Positions 1 to 9,805 of a DNA stretch of 64,000 nt are shown one piece after another (the first letter of the stretch is position 1; every line of letters starts with the position of its first letter). Origin of the DNA: Heloderma charlesbogerti (lineage: Eukaryota > Chordata > Lepidosauria > Squamata > Helodermatidae); the NCBI GenBank assembly GCA_026122225.1, contig JANEZZ010000519.1, forward strand, positions 558,001 through 622,000. The letters are read 5' to 3'. Made by a program: the position numbers and the translations under genes. Below the pieces are notes generated by a model. It saw only the letters and a list, made by a program, of their open reading frames with translations. It was not told the DNA's origin and ran no database searches.

Positions 1-1163
1 TGGGTTTTCAAAATGTCCTGATGAATGGCTTGACTTTATGTCAATCAGGCAAAGCTGGTCACGCAGAGAGGAGTAGCTGTGTACCTGTGCTGGTAGTGAC
101 AGCAGTAAAGGCTGAGTGGAAAGCAGCAATATTGTGGCAACAGGGCAATGTGGGATCCCTTTGTCCAACAACAACCTGATCTTCCTCAACATTCTCTTCC
201 GGGCAGCACCAGGACTCTTTTTGTGCTAGGTGGGAGGCTATCTACATAGAGTGACAACAATCACTTCTTTGAAGATGTCTAAACACTCATGCTCAGTAAC
301 AGCTGGGTGGGTTTGTTTTAGATCCTAAGGAAAGCTATGCATTGCAGCTTCCACATTTGTGAAAAGCTTTCTACTAGCACTGGTTGGTTGTTTTGAACCT
401 TGAAGATTGCTTCTCTTCTGGCTCCTTGTCTATAAGCATTCTCAAAGCAACAGTTCTTTGATATTGGCTAACTGAAGAGCTTGATACCATTATCAGCAAT
501 GGGAAATTGTTTTGCTATTGCTATTGTATTTGTTTAATCACATGCTAACAAGTGGAAAACTTGTATAGACTGCTGAGGTTCACTTTAATTTGGCTCCTGA
601 TGAAGATTTTGCAGAAACAGGGCTTGTAAGGCAGCCATCAATGAGTTTAGTCTTCACTGAATTTTATGGATTTTCTAGGTCTATTTGGCAGTGCATCCCA
701 TTTATGGGGGATTTTCATCCAGACAGTTCGTGATTTTGTCATACAATCTTTTTAACAATCTCATGCATCAGATCTTTGTATACTATGTACTGTACATGAA
801 AATGTCATTATGGACTTGTGATCAAAAGAACTAGAAGAAAAAGACAACAGAGAATATAAGGGGACACACAACAACCAGGTTAGATTATTATTGTTGTATT
901 GTAATTGTTTCAGACTGCAGTCCTATACACACTTCCCTGGAAGTGGTCTTGCTTCTGGGTAAATATGCATAGGATTGTGCTGTCAGTGTAGGATTTTATG
1001 GTTGTTTTATGGGTACTTGATAATATTGGAAGCTGCTCTGTGCTACTTTTGGAGGAAGGGTAGAGTATATGAATTCTGAAGAAACGGTGATGGCCATAGA
1101 AAGTTAACCTAGATTTCTGTCCCCACATTTGGAAAAAAGTTTTAGAAGGAACAATTGCCCATT
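1..1163. other. Unique sequence, no gene recognised
   Basis: AT-rich sequence with no long open frame, no splice-site plus coding pattern and no repeat family that I recognise. The only open frames are under 75 codons and look random. Confidence 0.5.
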
Positions 1164-1301
1164 AAGGGTGTAATCCTATGGATGTTTCGACAGGAACAGG
1201 TTGTACATCTTCCAGCATTCCCCAGCCAGCCGTGCTGGCTGGGTTATGCTGGCAGTTGTACAACTTGTTTCTGTCTAAACATCCATAAGATTGCACCCTA
1301 A
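1164..1301. mobile_element. Hairpin MITE, 'CAATCCTAT' family
   Basis: The two halves are inverted copies. The left begins AAGGGTGTAATCCTATGGAT and the right ends with its near complement just before 1301. The loop contains the CCCCAGCCAGC motif seen at 14.1, 24.1 and 38.7 kb. There is no coding capacity. It is probably a non-autonomous DNA transposon. No target duplication could be made out, so the superfamily is unknown. Confidence 0.7.
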
Positions 1302-2275
1302 AACAAATAATTTTAGAGGCCTAGAAGTCTCAATGGCTGCTTTATATTCCTCAGATTTATGCTTTATATTCCTTGGATTCTGTGTGGGAAATCTGTTAAA
1401 ATTACTGTTTGGTGTTGACAATCTTGTATTCTTCACCTAGAATGTCTTCCTTAAATGTGTGGGAGGATTGTCCTAGCCCAATGTTTTCTCCCCCCTTCTA
1501 AGGTATCAAAACATCCAACAGATCTTAGTTTCGGTAATTGGTCACAGAATCCTACTATTCTGCCTCTAGTATTTCAAAGTATATGACTTGAACTGCACAA
1601 ACACAACTTCCAGTGGCAATTACATTGGTTCCCAGATGTTTTCAATAACAAATCTAAAGGTCAGCTGCTAGCTAAATCATTTTCAACTCAGCAGTGACCC
1701 ATGGTAAACTAGTAGTGTAGACAAACCCCTAGTCAAAAGGATAGAGTTACATATGCCACCTATTGTATTCATACCAATAGCACACAACGCTCTTCAGAAA
1801 AACAAGAAAACCTCCCTCCCTTTCTTTCTGTCTTCAGAGCCTACAGGCTCCATTAAAAGGGAAAACATTTATTTTAGTAGAAACACATTGCCAAACAACA
1901 CATGATCCTTCCCCATCATGAAACTATGCTGCATAAATTAGAAGTGGGGTAATTAACTCAATCACAAAGTTGTTCTCCATTCAGAGTCAATTTATGGCTC
2001 TAGGGCTTAGGGTCATGTATTTTCTTTAGATACCAAAGGGAAAGGATGGGGCTCATTCCACTCTTTTGTGTATAAACCACTCCTAGGAACAAATCCTCAG
2101 CTGATATAAAATCCAGCTTAGCTTCATTAATTCCAATGGGTCTACAGTAATCTACACCAGCGAAGGGTGTGGTGGAATTCTCTTTGGAGTTTTTGAGTTG
2201 CAAAGGAGCACAGTTGGAACTGATACCAGTGCAACATTGTCAGTATGGGCAGCATATTTCATTCATGCTAAGATT
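1302..2275. other. Unique sequence, nothing recognised
   Basis: No gene, RNA or repeat family could be supported. The open frames are short and lack any familiar motif. Confidence 0.45.
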
Positions 2276-2515
2276 CTGTAAGTGCTTCCAGATGAGGCTT
2301 TGATTGTGCAATCACACTGCCTCATTGATGGAATTTGATGGAGAGTCCAGACTACACTGTCATCCCTTGTAGCCCTCCCGTGTTTTCCCACTGCTGTTTC
2401 TGTCTTTTTTCTTTCCAGAATATATTGTTTTGGAAGAAAAGACTGAAGAGCTGCACAATGCCTTTTGAATGGTAGTGGTAGGAGTTTTCCATCTGGGAGC
2501 ACCCTAGAACAACCA
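2276..2515. mobile_element. MITE, 'GTGCTTCCAGATG' family
   Basis: Non-coding element of about 240 bp. The left end reads GTGCTTCCAGATGAGGC and the right end reads CCATCTGGGAGCACCCT, forming terminal inverted repeats. Other copies lie at 4.8, 9.7, 22.6, 29.1, 55.5, 57.1 and 60.3 kb. This copy looks complete. No target-site duplication was clear. Confidence 0.75.
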
Positions 2516-2815
2516 TTCTCTAAATCATGTAGTGTAAGAGATGACAAGTCATGTTTGAATATATAAATTCAAGCCCTTACCTTCTGTATTCCTGCTGTGG
2601 AATCTTCAAGTATATATCAGCCAAAATGTCTAGAACAATATGCATTCTACATTTTTATGCCAGCAGTGAAAGAGCTGTGAGCAGTTCCAAGGGCTGTTTT
2701 GAAAGCCCCAAATGGTTTGGGAAGCAAATATCTTAAGAATCTTTTTCTCCCACATGAATCTTCCTGGGTATTACAATCTTCTTCAGGGGCCCTTCTCCGG
2801 GTTCTCCTGCTGTTG

Positions 2816-3052
2816 GAGGTAGGGTAGCCATGTGTAGGGTAGCCATTACAGAGGACAGGCCTCTATTTGAAGGCCTGCCCAGTCCAAGTCTGGTTAAAAG
2901 ATAAAGAACCCACAGAAAGGAGAGCAAGGGCACTGAAATTGCCCATTAACCTTTACACCTGGACAGCAGAGGACACAGGAGGTCACCTGGTCACAGTCTT
3001 CCCTGCTATGGTGAGATGTATTTCTAATTAAATTATAGTAAGAGAGTAATCC
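2816..3052 (+). mobile_element. Interspersed repeat, 'GGGTAGCCATGTG' family, truncated
   Basis: It starts GTAGGGTAGCCATGTGTAGG, with the first ~15 bp doubled, and runs through the conserved ACAGAGGACAG, AAAGATAAAGAACCC and GTCACCTGGTCACAGTC blocks. Fuller copies at 27.9 and 31.6 kb end in an inverted GGCCACCCTA-like terminus, which suggests a DNA transposon. The right end is missing here. Confidence 0.6.
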
Positions 3053-4536
3053 AACTGGAGGGATGCTCAGTAGATGGAAGGCTCTATTCTCAGAGCCCTC
3101 TAGAGGAATGACAGAGACTTCTTAGGCTCCCTTCCTCCCTAAATTTATTTAGAGCTAGATGGCTCAGTGGTCTATCTAGCTCTCCTACCTTCCTGGAGGG
3201 TGAGTGGGAACAGAAAGTCTTGTGGATCTGGCAGATCCATGTCCCCACCCCACCCACTGGCATACTCCCTTTGAACCATCCCCATCCTCTTCAAAGTTGC
3301 AGCAGTGACCTCAGAAGAAGAGCTGCCATGAAGCTTTCCATGGTGGGAGGGAGAAGATCCACAATTGGATATCCTATGTAGTCATAGCTCTGCCTGAGAC
3401 AAGGCCTGGGACTATCCAGTCTTGGGTAATGTCTGTGGGTTTATCCGTTCACTATCAGGTCTCAGGGTAGCAGCGTAAAATTCTGCCAGTTGGCACCTCC
3501 ATTTAAGGCACTGTGCCATTCTTAAACCTAAAATGTAGCTTTACAGATTTTTTCCCCCTTAGATTATGCAGAACGTAAAGCCTCAGATGGTTCTATAGCA
3601 TTTTTTGCCATGACACTGCAAATACAGCTGTCTGGACAAAATCAGTTTGATCAGGTGGGAAATTATGCTCTCATTTCAGTCAAGCAGCCCTGGCTAGGCT
3701 GTGAGAAGCTCCGAGTAATTAAGTCCTCATGTGCTGATTGGGCAACATGGAAAAAAGGAACAAGTTTCTGGTCCCTCTTCAGGCCTGGCTGAGCAGCCGC
3801 CTTGCAAGTTTCCCATGGCAACTTCCCAACAGCTCTTTTACAACCAGCTGGTGGCTGTTGCTCTGGCTGAAATCTCCTCTTCCCATAGATGTCCACACTG
3901 GGCTGTTGTGTTTGTTTTTTGAAACAAGAACACACTGCCCACTTTCACACAACCAAAGCTGCGTCTAATTTAGGATCCCTTCCAGTAATCTTCGGAAGAG
4001 AGTTCTCATCCATGTGAAGATCAGGCTCATATAAGATCATAGCATGCTCTCAAAAGACTGAGAACTTTGGAAAAGTGTGACACAGATTGAGGAGTATATG
4101 CTTTACAAGCTAAACCCCATAGGTAAGTTTAATTGTCCAGCTAACTGTCAGCTGCCTCTGTATCCAGTATTAAGTTTGGGCTACTCTGGAACTGTTATTA
4201 CTCTGGGAAGTCTTTCAGCTCTTGAAAGAAATCCACAGTCTGATCCTATCCTGGAGTTACATCCAGTGATGTTTACATCACTCCTAAATCCTTCTGTGCC
4301 TGTAGAACCCAAAGATATGTATACACTGTGGAGGTGGAAACTGAAGTAAACCTAAGCCACTGGAGCAGCACCTTTCTTCCAGGGGTGCTGGCAGAACAGG
4401 ACATCACTAGCACAAGGGGAAATCAGTGGACTGGGGTGTGTCAGGGGGAGTGCTGGAGTGCTGAAAGAATCCTATGCTTCTCCCAGGCTTGTTCCCCTAC
4501 CTTATGATGGAATACCACAAAGTAGGCAGTGTAAAT
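3053..4536. other. Unique sequence, no gene recognised
   Basis: Overlapping 60-90 codon frames occur on both strands near 3.6-4.35 kb, but they show no domain, no codon bias and no paired splice signals. I regard them as chance. Confidence 0.4.
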
Positions 4537-4672
4537 CAACCTTCCCCAACCTGGTGCCCTCCAGATGTTCTGGACTTTAACTCCCGTCAGCCCCAGCCAA
4601 CATGGCCAATGGTCAGGAATCCTGGGAGTTGTAGTCCAACACATCTGGAGGGTGCCAGAATGGGGAAGGCTG
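4537..4672. mobile_element. 136-bp hAT-like hairpin MITE with 8-bp duplication
   Basis: The left end is CAACCTTCCCCAACCTGG and the right end is its inverted partner ending GGGGAAGGCTG. The arms contain CCTCCAGATGTT and GTAGTCCAACACATC inverted against each other. It is flanked by GTGTAAAT (4529-4536) and GTATAAAT (4673-4680), a 7/8 match. The 8-bp duplication and CA..TG ends fit the hAT superfamily. Confidence 0.85.
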
Positions 4673-4798
4673 GTATAAATTAAAACACTCTTATGGAAGA
4701 AAACGGAGATCTTTAGACAACTGTTCTCCATCTTCCACCCTTATCTGAAATGGAGGATAGGATTCTGACTCTGCAGTTAGTCATGGCATAACACCAAC

Positions 4799-4860
4799 CA
4801 GATGTGGTTTTGACTGTGCAATTACCCTGCTTCGTTCACAGGATTTTATGGGGTGGGGGG
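4799..4860 (+). mobile_element. Fragment of the 'GTGCTTCCAGATG' MITE
   Basis: It matches the left interior of the family (CCAGATG, then TTTTGACTGTGCAATTACCC, then TTCACAGGATTTTATGGGG), compared with copies at 2.3 and 57.1 kb. Only about 60 bp remain. Confidence 0.5.
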
Positions 4861-4901
4861 CTGAACTATAAAGCTGAAAGGCATCTTAAGAGGCCATTTA
4901 A

Positions 4902-5032
4902 TCCAGCCTTTGCCAATCTGGCGCCTTTCAGATGTGTCAGACTACAACTCCCATTGTCCCCAGCCAGCATGGCCAATGGTTAGGGATGGTGGGCATTGTA
5001 CTCAAACACATCTGGAGGTGCCAGATTGGGTT
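4902..5032. mobile_element. Hairpin MITE, diverged copy of the 4537 family
   Basis: Inverted arms containing CAGACTACAACTCCCATTG and CATCTGGAGGTGCCAGA surround the CAGCATGGCCAATGGTT centre. The right end is decayed and no target duplication is visible. Confidence 0.75.
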
Positions 5033-5719
5033 AGATGGCCTTTCAAGAAACTCTCTGAGTTCAGTGATTCAATGAGCTCTGGCTTTCATAGCCTGATACA
5101 TTAAAAATATTTCATTGAACATTTCCTGGACCTTTGGGCAGACTACTATAAGCTTCCTCTGTAGAGTAAAATCTCATTTTGCCTCTCAGAGAGTGAGGGA
5201 TAAATAGTGCTGTACTGTAGGGTCAGGGGCTTGGTGGGGTCCCCAGAGGGAGAGTACTACTGTGCCTGTCAAGTTACCCAAAGGGCCTGAGTGATGAAAG
5301 ATGGTGTTAACTTTAAACAGGTTGAATGTGATTCCCCCCCAAGCATTTATCCCCTCTCGATCACTTGCTGCCCCATCTGCCAGAAAATAAACCCAGAACA
5401 GAAGAATACTACCTCATTAAGAAAGCTGGCTTACTGTAATTGAAAACAGAAGCCATGCAACTCCTTCTTTGTAGATGGTTTTTTTTTGTTTGTGTCCACC
5501 TGCAGATCTTGTCTAGATTCCTCCTTGAAAAATTAATTTCCAGGCATGTATGAGGAGCAATATATATGGACTACTAAAATAACTGTTTAAGATCTAATTT
5601 AGTATTTGCGACCCAACAAGTGTCCTTGGTTAGCTGGTTAGAGGACCTCCATGCTGGATCCTGAGGGTTTGGACATTCCAGGCATTATGATTGTAATGTA
5701 CTCTATGTGGGACTGCCCT
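5033..5719. other. Unique sequence, nothing recognised
   Basis: No gene or repeat family could be supported. Confidence 0.4.
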
Positions 5720-5930
5720 TGGCCAGCCCTGTCATTAGGCAGGTTAAAGCAGCTGCCTTGGGTAGCTGAAATTGGTGTCATGAAAGGGCAATGAATTGTT
5801 TATTTTATTAAAATGGTATTTTTACTCCCAGGGAAAGCTGCTTGTGGGATTTTCTACCTCAAGTGCCAAAATAACTATGCACCTTGACTTGGTGAGGGGT
5901 GTGTGTGTGTGTGTGGTCATTGCCATTTGC
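5720..5930 (+). repeat. Dispersed repeat shared with 50.3 kb
   Basis: It shares ordered blocks with 50340-50582: CCAGCCCT, GTATTTTTACT, GGGATTTTCTACCTCA and GTGCCAAAATAACT, then ACTATGCACCTTGAC. There is no coding potential. A (GT)n tract lies at its right edge (about 5898-5915). The class is unknown. Confidence 0.55.
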
Positions 5931-6090
5931 CTCAGACAACAGAATGTCTTGGGTTAGACCTAGATAACCTGGATGTTTCAACTGTTGCAGAATACTGCTG
6001 TATGCTGCTTAATAGGTCTTTTGTGTCCACTGTGCTGGTTGCTGCTTTGCTTTAAGGACCAATTAAAGGTGGATTTTTAACACTTTAAAG

Positions 6091-6223
6091 TTGGGCACAA
6101 CTTGTTGCCCTCCAGATGTTTCGGCCTACAACTCCCATGATCCCTCACCACTGGCTGCGATGGCAAGGGCTGATGGGACTTGTAGGCCAAAACATCTGGA
6201 AGGCCACAAGTTGCCTGTCCCTG
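6091..6223. mobile_element. hAT-like hairpin MITE with perfect 8-bp duplication
   Basis: The inverted arms carry CCCTCCAGATGTTTCGGCC and its partner near 6190-6205, and the right end is AGTTGCCTGTCCCTG. It is flanked on both sides by CTTTAAAG (6083-6090 and 6224-6231), an 8/8 match. It lies directly beside an L2-clade LINE fragment. Confidence 0.85.
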
Positions 6224-6581
6224 CTTTAAAGCCTTGCATGACCTGGGACCCTCACACCTTATGGGATCAGCTCTCCCCATACTGTCAGCTGAGGCCCAGT
6301 CAGTTGGCTTTGCTGCCCATTCCTTCCATATGACAGGTTCAGATGGCTGTGGCCAGCGATTGGTCTTTTTCAGCCCGAGAACTTTGGAACATCCGGTAGA
6401 AATTAAGAAAGCTTCCACAAAAACGTCCTATTTCATCGAACCTTTAAGTCAGGATTACATTTTCCAATGCTGCTTTGAGCTATGTGTCCTTTTACTGTGA
6501 TTTACACTTTCTTGTGTTTTTGTTTCCTTTGGTGCAAACCACCTTGAGCTTGTGAGAAAACGGTATAAAATGTTTGAATAG
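6224..6581 (+). pseudogene. L2-clade LINE ORF2 C-terminus and 3' tail
   Basis: The plus-strand translation keeps ALHDLGP near the start. It also keeps a decayed FSPRTLEHPVEIKK block, comparable to the 'FSV.AP.LWNSLP.EIR' region of L2-type ORF2. The tail CACCTTGAGCTTGTGAGAAA then GGTATAAAATG is typical of L2-like 3' ends. It is 5'-truncated and full of shifts, so it is a dead relic. Confidence 0.6.
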
Positions 6582-6871
6582 AATGCCTCTAGCAAATGGA
6601 GGCATCCGTGGCACTCAACATTCATAAATACCATTAAGGAAAACAAAGGAACAATGTGTACTCTTTTCCTTCAGCTTCTATGATGCAGTAACTATGAACA
6701 GATATATGTAAATACTCTGAGTGTGTGCCATCCAGTGTTGAATTCAAGAACATGGATTAATTGGCAGGAGCCCCTTCCAGCTGAGCCACAGGCATGGTTT
6801 ACTGGGAAATCTGCGTCTTCTCTGCTAATCCCACCCTGAAACCTGTGACTGGTTGGAGCTGAACTTGGATC

Positions 6872-7318
6872 TCGGGATGGGGGAGAAATTTGTTCAGCTT
6901 GCATTTTGTTGCAAGTTGCATTGCGAACTTACCTAGTTTTACATGTTTGGACCAGTATGTGAACTGAAGCTTCCAAATTTGCACTTGTCAGAATGTTGCA
7001 GTGGAGTTCTCCAGTTTAAAGAAAATGCATACAAATATGCATAAGTTAGGGAAGAAAATGTTCAGAAATGCATTAAATTAGGATCGTGGCTTGCCAAAAA
7101 TGTGTATATTATATAAAAATGCATGATTTAGGAGAAATTTGCTAAAATGCATATGAATTTTCATGTGAACTCTTTAAAAAATGGTCAGTGTCCTGGATGA
7201 ATCATACTTAAGACTGGAGAAATTCTCCAAATTCAAGATTAACCAAACTTAAGACTGGAAAAATGAGAACGTGAGAGAAACTGAAATTAACATATTCATC
7301 CATCCCTACCTGGAACCC
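6872..7318. mobile_element. TAGGGATG-end element, 447 bp
   Basis: The left end reads TCGGGATGGGGGAGAAATTT and the right end reads TTCATCCATCCCTA, which are inverted termini. The interior is AT-rich with repeated ATGCAT and AAATGCAT motifs. The flanks CTTGGATC (6864-6871) and CCTGGAAC (7319-7326) match at 6 of 8 positions. Same terminal class as 13462, 16981 and 57539. No transposase is present. Confidence 0.7.
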
Positions 7319-8274
7319 AATTAATGAGTATAAAACATCCCTGGGTCCTTTCCTGATCAAGGGCAATCTTCTATTAGCTTTCTATCCCACCAATCCAACC
7401 TTGCCTGTTTCCTGGATCACCGGCCAGTTCTTCTTCCCTGTACTTCCCAGTCTTGCTTCATATTCCCAGCTGCAAACCCTTCTGGCCAGACCTCCAGCTC
7501 TTGCCCACAGCCTGGTCTTTGAAGATGCCTGCTTTAACTCCCAGCTTTGTTGAAGGGAGTCTCTCTAGACTTGTGTTGCATCATCCTGTGTTGAAGCTCT
7601 GCTTGGCTCTTATCCTGAAACTGCCTGTGGTTTGGTCAGTACTGATGCTGCAGTACTGGTGTATAATTCACAGGGCCATAGTAGCGTTTTTATTAAAGCA
7701 GGGGTGGGGGGAATTCAGGCTTAAATTTGCATTGTGAAGGTTTGCCAGAACTGACATATGATCTCCTTTTACTCTTTCCAGCAGGAAAGATTTCCTGCAG
7801 GAAACCACAGCAGACGGTTGAACTCCTTGACCATGTCATCATCCTTGCTTGTGGAAGTGGAGCTTCAGTTAAACAATCCCTTTGAACAAACCAAGGATTC
7901 ATAGTTCACCTTAGATACACAGAAGGGGCGGCAGCAATCTCACCAGATTTGGTAGCTCTTTGGGCCAAAGTCCTTTATCCAAGACTGGGGAACGAAATCT
8001 ACCCAGCGTGTGCTTTTGATTGCAGAATTTATACAGAAGTAGACCTACAATGTAGTCTTTCTCAGACATTGCCATCTGCACAGTAGTAAACGATGTCCCC
8101 TCATTTTAGCCACTTACCATTTACGGTGTTCTTTCTGTAAGCAAAAAAGTGCCTGGGGCATATAATAGATCCTAAGAAATCTATTGCCATTGGGGTGCTT
8201 TTTTGTCCTAGTGAATGTAATAAGTTGGGGTTAAAAAAAAAGTTCCAATCTCAAACAAAAATGGATCCAGGAAA
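7319..8274. other. No gene; pyrimidine-rich stretch near 7.4-7.65 kb
   Basis: The left part has CT-rich runs of repeated 'CTTGCC', 'CTGG' and 'CCTG' words, similar in style to 25.4-25.7 kb and possibly from an old LTR-type repeat. The rest is unrecognised. Confidence 0.35.
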
Positions 8275-8738
8275 GCACAATCCTATGGGCTGCACCTTTG
8301 ATGATGGTAAGCCCCTGAACTCAAAGGCTTACAAGCCTGCTATGCAGGGCAGGAGGAGCGGCAGAAATGCTCTTCGCCACCCCGTCCTCCTGTCCTGCAT
8401 TATTTGCTAGGTGGGGTTTTTTGCCCATCTAGCAAAGGCATTTCAGAGGGGGAGGGAAGGAGGATAAGTTGTAGACTGACCTTTCCTCCCCTCACTGCCC
8501 ACTGAAAGGCCCCCTTCCCCCCTCTCCGAAGTCAGGTTCCCAATCTTGGAAGCCATCTGGTACAATTCTTTCAATGCTAGCTGCAAGGGGGTGGTGGTGG
8601 TTGTTTGAATCTCTGATTTCCCCCTCCAAGGTCAGAGTGCTGTCTTTGAGGCTGGAGTGCCATCTCTGACCTTGGATTGGGGAATCTAAATATCCTATGG
8701 CCCCTCAGGCGCTGTCTAGGGGCCATAAGATTGCTCCT
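8275..8738. mobile_element. Non-coding element, 'CAATCCTATGG' ends
   Basis: It starts near AGCACAATCCTATGGGC and ends GGGGCCATAAGATTGCTCC, giving inverted termini. The last 40 bp also fold on themselves (TATGGCCCC against GGGGCCATA). The same termini bound the element at 10392-10794. The centre is GC-rich. No transposase and no clear target duplication. Confidence 0.6.
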
Positions 8739-8948
8739 TTAAATGCTCTTCTCCTGATACTGCACACATGGATTGCTTTGGGGACATTTTATGACCTTGT
8801 GATATATTGGAATTAGGCTTTGGGTAGTAAAACATCCTCCAAACAATTTCTGTATTTTTTTTTTAAATGTGTTGCATGAGGGCTGTAAATGTGTTATCGG
8901 CTTGCCTCTTTTCTTTCTTTCTTTTTAAATAGCAGCTCTTGTGTTTTT

Positions 8949-8971
8949 GTGTGTGTGTGTGTGTGTGTGTG
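8949..8971. repeat. (GT)n microsatellite
   Basis: About eleven uninterrupted GT units. Other short GT/CA tracts lie near 5898, 30188, 37909, 44766, 52410 and 57066. Confidence 0.95.
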
Positions 8972-9329
8972 GGATCCAGACTGGGAGTGCAGCAATGGGG
9001 AGGTTTTTCAAAACTCCTCCCACTGACCTCCTTACCTCCGATCAGCTATTTGTCCTCAAAAAGTGCCATTTGTTGTTGGAGGAGAGATTTTGCAGGAACA
9101 TGGTGTAAAGGGAAAGAATTACACCGCCTCCCCTGTGTTGGCATCCTGATCCACGTGATGCCTCACAATGCCCCCCCTCCTATTTTAAAAGGAATAAACA
9201 TGAGAGAGAGGATGATGATGATGTTTTGAACATCAGGTCTAGTTTGGCCCTTTATCTACCTTTTTGGAGACATCTGTAACACTGGGAGCTAATGTGTTTT
9301 AAAAACCACCACCACCACATACTCTAGGC

Positions 9330-9671
9330 CAAGGGTGTAGAGCCTCAGGCCTGTGGGCCAAATCTGGTCCTCTGAGGTTCCTTGGATGGCCACACCTCCT
9401 TCCCCTGATCCCTGACTGCTGAGTGTTTGGTGGTTTCCCAGCTTTTACATGGGTTTTCCCCATTCTAAATGGTTGAAATGCTTCTCCTAATGCTTCTCTT
9501 ACTGGCGGGAAGAGCTTCAAACCAAAATATGCTGGTATTTTTTGGTACCACCCTTTTGCCTTCAGCCTGCCTCCTTTTGTCTTAGGCCCTGCCCAGCATG
9601 GGAATGTGGCCCCCAAGAGCTTCTCTGAAGTTGGATTTGGTCCTCGGGCTGAAAGAGGTTTGGCAGCCCTG
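9330..9671. mobile_element. hAT-like element, 342 bp, with 8-bp duplication
   Basis: The left end is CAAGGGTGTAGAGCCTCAGG and the right end is GAGGTTTGGCAGCCCTG. It is flanked by CTCTAGGC (9322-9329) and TTCTAGGC (9672-9679), a 7/8 match. The interior is collinear with the element at 46353-46674 (GGGCCAAATCTGG, TTTCCCCATT, GGTATTTTT, CTGAAAGAGG). No transposase. Confidence 0.85.
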
Positions 9672-9701
9672 TTCTAGGCTGAGAGGGCTTCGTGTGCTTC
9701 C

Positions 9702-9805
9702 AGGCACGGCTTTGATTGTGCCATCACCCTGCCGTATTCACACAATTTTAGGGGACGGAGTGTCCAGACAATGTTGTCTTGTACGTGCAACCCTCCTGTG
9801 TTTGT
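9702..9805 (+). mobile_element. Fragment of the 'GTGCTTCCAGATG' MITE
   Basis: It begins GTGCTTCCAGGCACGGCTTT and continues through CACACAATTTTA, GTCCAGACAATGTTGTC and ACCCTCCTGTGTTT. The right half is missing, cut off where the adjoining LINE tail begins. Confidence 0.6.
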